NCBI GenBank assembly: GCA_902563885.1
Contig: CACEYZ010000001.1
Location: 1 to 40,012, forward strand
Length of the DNA: 40,012 nucleotides
From: an uncultured SAR86 cluster bacterium
Lineage (GTDB): Bacteria > Pseudomonadota > Gammaproteobacteria > Magnimaribacterales > TMED112
Reading direction: 5' to 3'
The notes below the pieces were generated by a model that was given only the letters and a program-made list of their open reading frames with translations, did no database searches and was not told the DNA's origin. Positions within the stretch are counted from its first letter, which is position 1. Each line of letters begins with the position of its first letter. A program made the position numbers and the translations under genes. Shown here one piece after another: positions 36,994 to 40,012 of this stretch.

Positions 36994-37191
36994 GTGCTTA
37001 AATGGGTTGATACATTGGATATTGCAATAGAACTTGCTGAAAAATATCCTGAAAAAGATGCTCAATGGATTAATTTCGTAGAATTGAGAAAACTAGTATT
37101 GTCTTTAAAAAATTTCGAAGATGATCCTGAAAGATGTAATGAAAAAATACTAGAATCTATCCAGCAAAATTGGATTGATGAAATGGAGTAA
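36994..37191 (+). CDS. iscX: IscX (Fe-S assembly accessory protein)
   Basis: Small acidic protein of 65 residues that binds iron and IscS and modulates cluster assembly. [51 protein letters not shown] is the IscX pattern. GTG start one base after fdx. Its presence supports a standard isc operon that has lost only iscR and hscBA. Confidence 0.92.
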   Translation: MLKWVDTLDIAIELAEKYPEKDAQWINFVELRKLVLSLKNFEDDPERCNEKILESIQQNWIDEME

Positions 37192-37195
37192 GTAC

Positions 37196-37609
37196 ATGGA
37201 AAAAACATTATCGATTATTAAACCAGATGCAATTTCCAAAAATGTTATTGGAAAAATAGTTCAAAGATTTGAAGATGCAAATCTTAAAGTAGTAGCAATG
37301 AAGATGATTCATCTCTCAGATGATGATGCAAAAGGATTTTACAAAGAGCATGATGGAAAACCATTTTTTAATCCTTTGGTAGAATTTATGACATCAGGCC
37401 CGGTAGTTGTTCAAGTATTGCGAGGAGAAAATGCAATTTTAAAAAACCGTGAACTTATGGGCAATACCAATCCTCAAGAGGCTGAACCTGGTACGATTCG
37501 TTCAGATTTTGCACAATCAATAGATGCAAATGCAGTGCATGGCTCTGATTCAATGGAGAGCGCTAAAAGAGAGATAGCATATTTCTTTAACGATTCCGAA
37601 ATTTTCTAG
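37196..37609 (+). CDS. ndk: Nucleoside diphosphate kinase
   Basis: Balances NTP pools by phosphotransfer through a histidine. [38 protein letters not shown] and [12 protein letters not shown] with the active-site His are present; 137 residues. The ATG at 37196 has GGAG (37185-37188) seven bases upstream; a longer frame from 37175 overlaps iscX and is not needed. Confidence 0.96.
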   Translation: MEKTLSIIKPDAISKNVIGKIVQRFEDANLKVVAMKMIHLSDDDAKGFYKEHDGKPFFNPLVEFMTSGPVVVQVLRGENAILKNRELMGNTNPQEAEPGTIRSDFAQSIDANAVHGSDSMESAKREIAYFFNDSEIF

Positions 37610-37618
37610 AGTTTTGCT

Positions 37619-38716
37619 TTGGTCGAATCAGTAATTAAAAGAAAAAAAACAAGAAAAATTTGGGTTGGTGATGTTCCAGTTGGTGGAAATTCACCAATAT
37701 CTGTTCAATCTATGACAAATACTGATACTGATGATGTTGCATCAACTGTAAAGCAAATTCATCAGTTGCAGGATGCTGGAGCTGATATTGTAAGAGTTTC
37801 GGTGCCAACTCTTGAAGCAGCTGAATCTTTTAAAAAAATAAGGACACAAGTAAACATTCCACTAGTTTCTGATATTCATTTTGATTACAAAATTGCACTT
37901 GCTGTACTGAATAATGGTGTTGACTGCTTAAGAATAAATCCAGGAAATATTGGTAATGAAAAGAAAATAAAAGAGGTTATAGCTTCAGCAAAAGATAAAA
38001 ATATACCCATTAGAGTAGGTGTAAATGCAGGTTCCCTAGAAAAAGATTTACAAATGAAATATGGGGAGCCAAATGCTGATGCTCTAGTAGAATCTGGAAT
38101 GAGGCATGTTGAAATACTTAAAAAAAATAACTATGAAAATTTTAAACTTAGCATTAAGTCTTCAGACATCTTCATGGCTGTAGAGAGTTACGAGAAGATT
38201 TCCAATTTAATTGATCAGCCATTACATCTTGGGATTACAGAATCTGGTTCACTTAAAACTGGAACAGTTAAATCATCAATAGGACTTGGATTACTCTTAA
38301 TGAAGGGGATTGGAGATACTATAAGAGTTTCTTTAGCTTCAGACCCAATAGATGAGGTCAAAGTTGGTTGGGAAATGCTAAAGTCCTTGAAAATCAGATC
38401 AAGAGGTGTAAAAATTGTCGCCTGCCCAAGCTGCTCAAGACAAAACTTTCAAGTGATTAGCACAGTAAATAAACTTGAAACAGAACTATCTGAGCTTAAG
38501 GAAGAAGTAACATTGGCTGTAATAGGGTGCTATGTCAATGGCCCTGGAGAGTCAAAGATTGCAGATGTTGGTGTCACTGGAGCAGATCCAAAGCACTTAA
38601 TTTATCTTGGAGGAAAGCCAGCATATAAAGTTGAAACTAAAGACCTAGAAAAAGCTTTAGTAAAAGAAGTGATGAAAATTGCCGAAAATAAAAGAAATAC
38701 AATTTTAAAACAATGA
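37619..38716 (+). CDS. ispG: 4-hydroxy-3-methylbut-2-enyl diphosphate synthase IspG (GcpE)
   Basis: Penultimate step of the non-mevalonate pathway; a [4Fe-4S] enzyme whose cluster would come from the isc genes just upstream. [49 protein letters not shown] and the cluster-binding CPSCSRQNF and CYVNGPGES are diagnostic. 365 residues. TTG start at 37619, nine bases after ndk. rlmN, pilF and rodZ, often found between ndk and ispG, are absent. Confidence 0.95.
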   Translation: MVESVIKRKKTRKIWVGDVPVGGNSPISVQSMTNTDTDDVASTVKQIHQLQDAGADIVRVSVPTLEAAESFKKIRTQVNIPLVSDIHFDYKIALAVLNNGVDCLRINPGNIGNEKKIKEVIASAKDKNIPIRVGVNAGSLEKDLQMKYGEPNADALVESGMRHVEILKKNNYENFKLSIKSSDIFMAVESYEKISNLIDQPLHLGITESGSLKTGTVKSSIGLGLLLMKGIGDTIRVSLASDPIDEVKVGWEMLKSLKIRSRGVKIVACPSCSRQNFQVISTVNKLETELSELKEEVTLAVIGCYVNGPGESKIADVGVTGADPKHLIYLGGKPAYKVETKDLEKALVKEVMKIAENKRNTILKQ

Positions 38717-39939
38717 ATGATTTAAAAACTATTAGAGGAATGCCAGATCTATATGGTAAGGATATAGAAGCTATTTCTATGATAGAAAAAACTTGTAAAG
38801 AAGTATTTCTAGGCTTTAATTATTCAGAAGTTAGAACACCTTTAATTGAATATAAGTCGTTATTTGAGAGATCAGTTGGAGAGTCATCTGAAATAATTCA
38901 ACAAAAAGAGGTATTTGAGCTAGATGATAGAAAAGGTGAAATGCTTTGCTTAAGACCAGAAGGAACAGCTGGTCTTGTAAGATCGTTGATTACAAATGGT
39001 CTTGATGACGAGGAAATCAAAAAATTTTTCTACATTGGTCCAATGTTCAGATATGAAAGACCTCAAAAAGGAAGAAAAAGACAGTTTTTTCAAGCTGGAG
39101 TAGAGCTTATTGGCAATGCAATTTATGGAGATTTAGAAGTAATCCAAGTAGCTAAAATGATTTTAGATAAATTAGGCATTGAGTCGAATTTAGAAATAAA
39201 TTTTTTAGGTGATAACGAGAGTTTGGAAGCATATAACAAATACTTAGATGATTATTTATCAAGATCAAATGAAGTGCCAGAATATGTTAAGAAAAATCCC
39301 ATAAGGGCTTTGGACTCAAAAGATGAAAAAGTAAAAAAACTTATGTCAGAGGCCAAAAGCATTGAAAGCTTTCTAAATGAGAAACAAAAAAATAAATTCT
39401 TAGATATTAAAAATAAGTTGAATGAGCTAAAGATTAATTTTAGGGAAAACAAAAATCTTGTTCGTGGACTTGATTATTATAATGGTCTAGTTTTTGAATT
39501 TACCTCTTCTGAACTTGGGGCACAAAACGCAATTATTGGGGGAGGTAGATATGATGGATTAATTGAAAGTTTAGGAGGAAGAAACTTACCAGCAACTGGC
39601 TTCGCATTAGGAATTGACAGATTAAGTGAGATGATAAAAACATCTATTTTACGGAAAGATGTTTTTATAGGATGTGTTGATGAGAGTTCTGTTCCATATG
39701 CACAAAAAATTGGATCACAATTAAGAGGCACCAACTCTGAGTTAGTAATTGAAAATTATCTTGGCAGCGCTAATGTTTCAAAGCAACTAAAAAAAGCTAA
39801 TTCTCAAGGATTTAAATTTGCTATTATAGTCGGCCAAGAGGAGATAAAAGCTGAAAAAGTAAAACTTAAATATCTAGAGGATGATAAGGAAGATATTGAG
39901 TGCACCATAGATGAGCTAGTGGAGTTTTTAAATGATTGA
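38713..39939 (+). CDS. hisS: Histidyl-tRNA synthetase
   Basis: Class II synthetase, 408 residues. [74 protein letters not shown] and [14 protein letters not shown] are the family motifs, followed by the C-terminal anticodon domain. The ATG overlaps ispG by 4 bases; ispG-hisS is the usual gammaproteobacterial pair. Confidence 0.96.
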   Translation: MNDLKTIRGMPDLYGKDIEAISMIEKTCKEVFLGFNYSEVRTPLIEYKSLFERSVGESSEIIQQKEVFELDDRKGEMLCLRPEGTAGLVRSLITNGLDDEEIKKFFYIGPMFRYERPQKGRKRQFFQAGVELIGNAIYGDLEVIQVAKMILDKLGIESNLEINFLGDNESLEAYNKYLDDYLSRSNEVPEYVKKNPIRALDSKDEKVKKLMSEAKSIESFLNEKQKNKFLDIKNKLNELKINFRENKNLVRGLDYYNGLVFEFTSSELGAQNAIIGGGRYDGLIESLGGRNLPATGFALGIDRLSEMIKTSILRKDVFIGCVDESSVPYAQKIGSQLRGTNSELVIENYLGSANVSKQLKKANSQGFKFAIIVGQEEIKAEKVKLKYLEDDKEDIECTIDELVEFLND

Positions 39940-40012
39940 CCAAATCTTGAACTTTTTTAAAAATAAATATTTTTTAATAGCTTTAGCTTTATTGGTAGTA
40001 TTTACTGCCATC
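39932..40012 (+). CDS. Start of a membrane-anchored protein, possibly YfgM-like (3' cut by window)
   Basis: Only 27 codons are visible: [13 protein letters not shown] then a hydrophobic run (FLIALALLVVFTAI) that looks like an N-terminal membrane anchor. The ATG overlaps the hisS stop by 8 bases. In Gammaproteobacteria hisS is usually followed by yfgM, a periplasmic TPR protein with an N-terminal anchor, and then bamB; this fits but the sequence is too short to confirm. Confidence 0.5.
   Translation, partial: MIDQILNFFKNKYFLIALALLVVFTAI

Overview
The window is a continuous, very gene-dense stretch of chromosome from an AT-rich bacterium (about 30% G+C by eye). Nearly every gene is core housekeeping. 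Gene orders that are familiar from Gammaproteobacteria recur: mraY-murD-ftsW-murG-murC-ddl-ftsQ-ftsA; rpsF-rpsR-rplI-dnaB-alr; pyrG-kdsA-eno-ftsB-ispD/F-surE; fmdB-aspS-yebC; bepA next to perM; bcp, dapA-bamC-purC; and iscSUA-fdx-iscX-ndk-ispG-hisS. BamC, FtsB, KdsA and IscX also point to a Gram-negative gammaproteobacterium. Small overlapping genes, under 2% non-coding sequence, many GTG/TTG starts and missing neighbours suggest a streamlined genome. A marine SAR86-like lineage is my best guess; this is inference, not proof.

Layout. Bases 1-18224 form one co-directional run of 21 genes with almost no gaps. It joins the division/cell-wall cluster (without ftsZ and lpxC at its end), the S6-S18-L9-DnaB-alanine racemase group, and the pyrG-to-surE group, and ends with a DUF368 membrane protein. 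A convergent ferredoxin (fdxA) and a divergent SOS-controlled recA follow. Next come a minus-strand pair (prolyl-tRNA synthetase and a DUF885 protein), then fmdB-aspS-yebC and a PD-(D/E)XK-type nuclease in the position where ruvC is usual. A tRNA-Lys(TTT) precedes the most accessory-looking part: an MFS_2 sugar-type symporter, a nitroreductase and an alpha/beta hydrolase. BepA protease, a PerM-like permease and Bcp lead to dapA-bamC-purC. The right end is an isc iron-sulfur operon without iscR, hscB or hscA, running through ndk, ispG and hisS into a truncated membrane protein.

How the genes fit together. Much of the window builds the envelope: peptidoglycan precursors (mraY, murC/D/G, ddl, alr, dapA), division proteins (ftsW/Q/A/B), KDO for LPS (kdsA), isoprenoid precursors for the lipid carrier (ispDF, ispG), a probable carrier-lipid recycler (DUF368), and outer-membrane assembly (bamC, bepA). 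The Fe-S genes supply clusters that IspG needs.

No mobile element, CRISPR array, prophage or obviously new multi-gene system is visible. The points most worth a second look are: a MurD lacking a central-domain segment that normally carries a conserved HN motif; an IscU whose HscA-recognition motif is altered where hscBA is also absent; a nuclease replacing ruvC beside yebC; a ProRS without its editing insertion; and convergent operons whose stop codons overlap.
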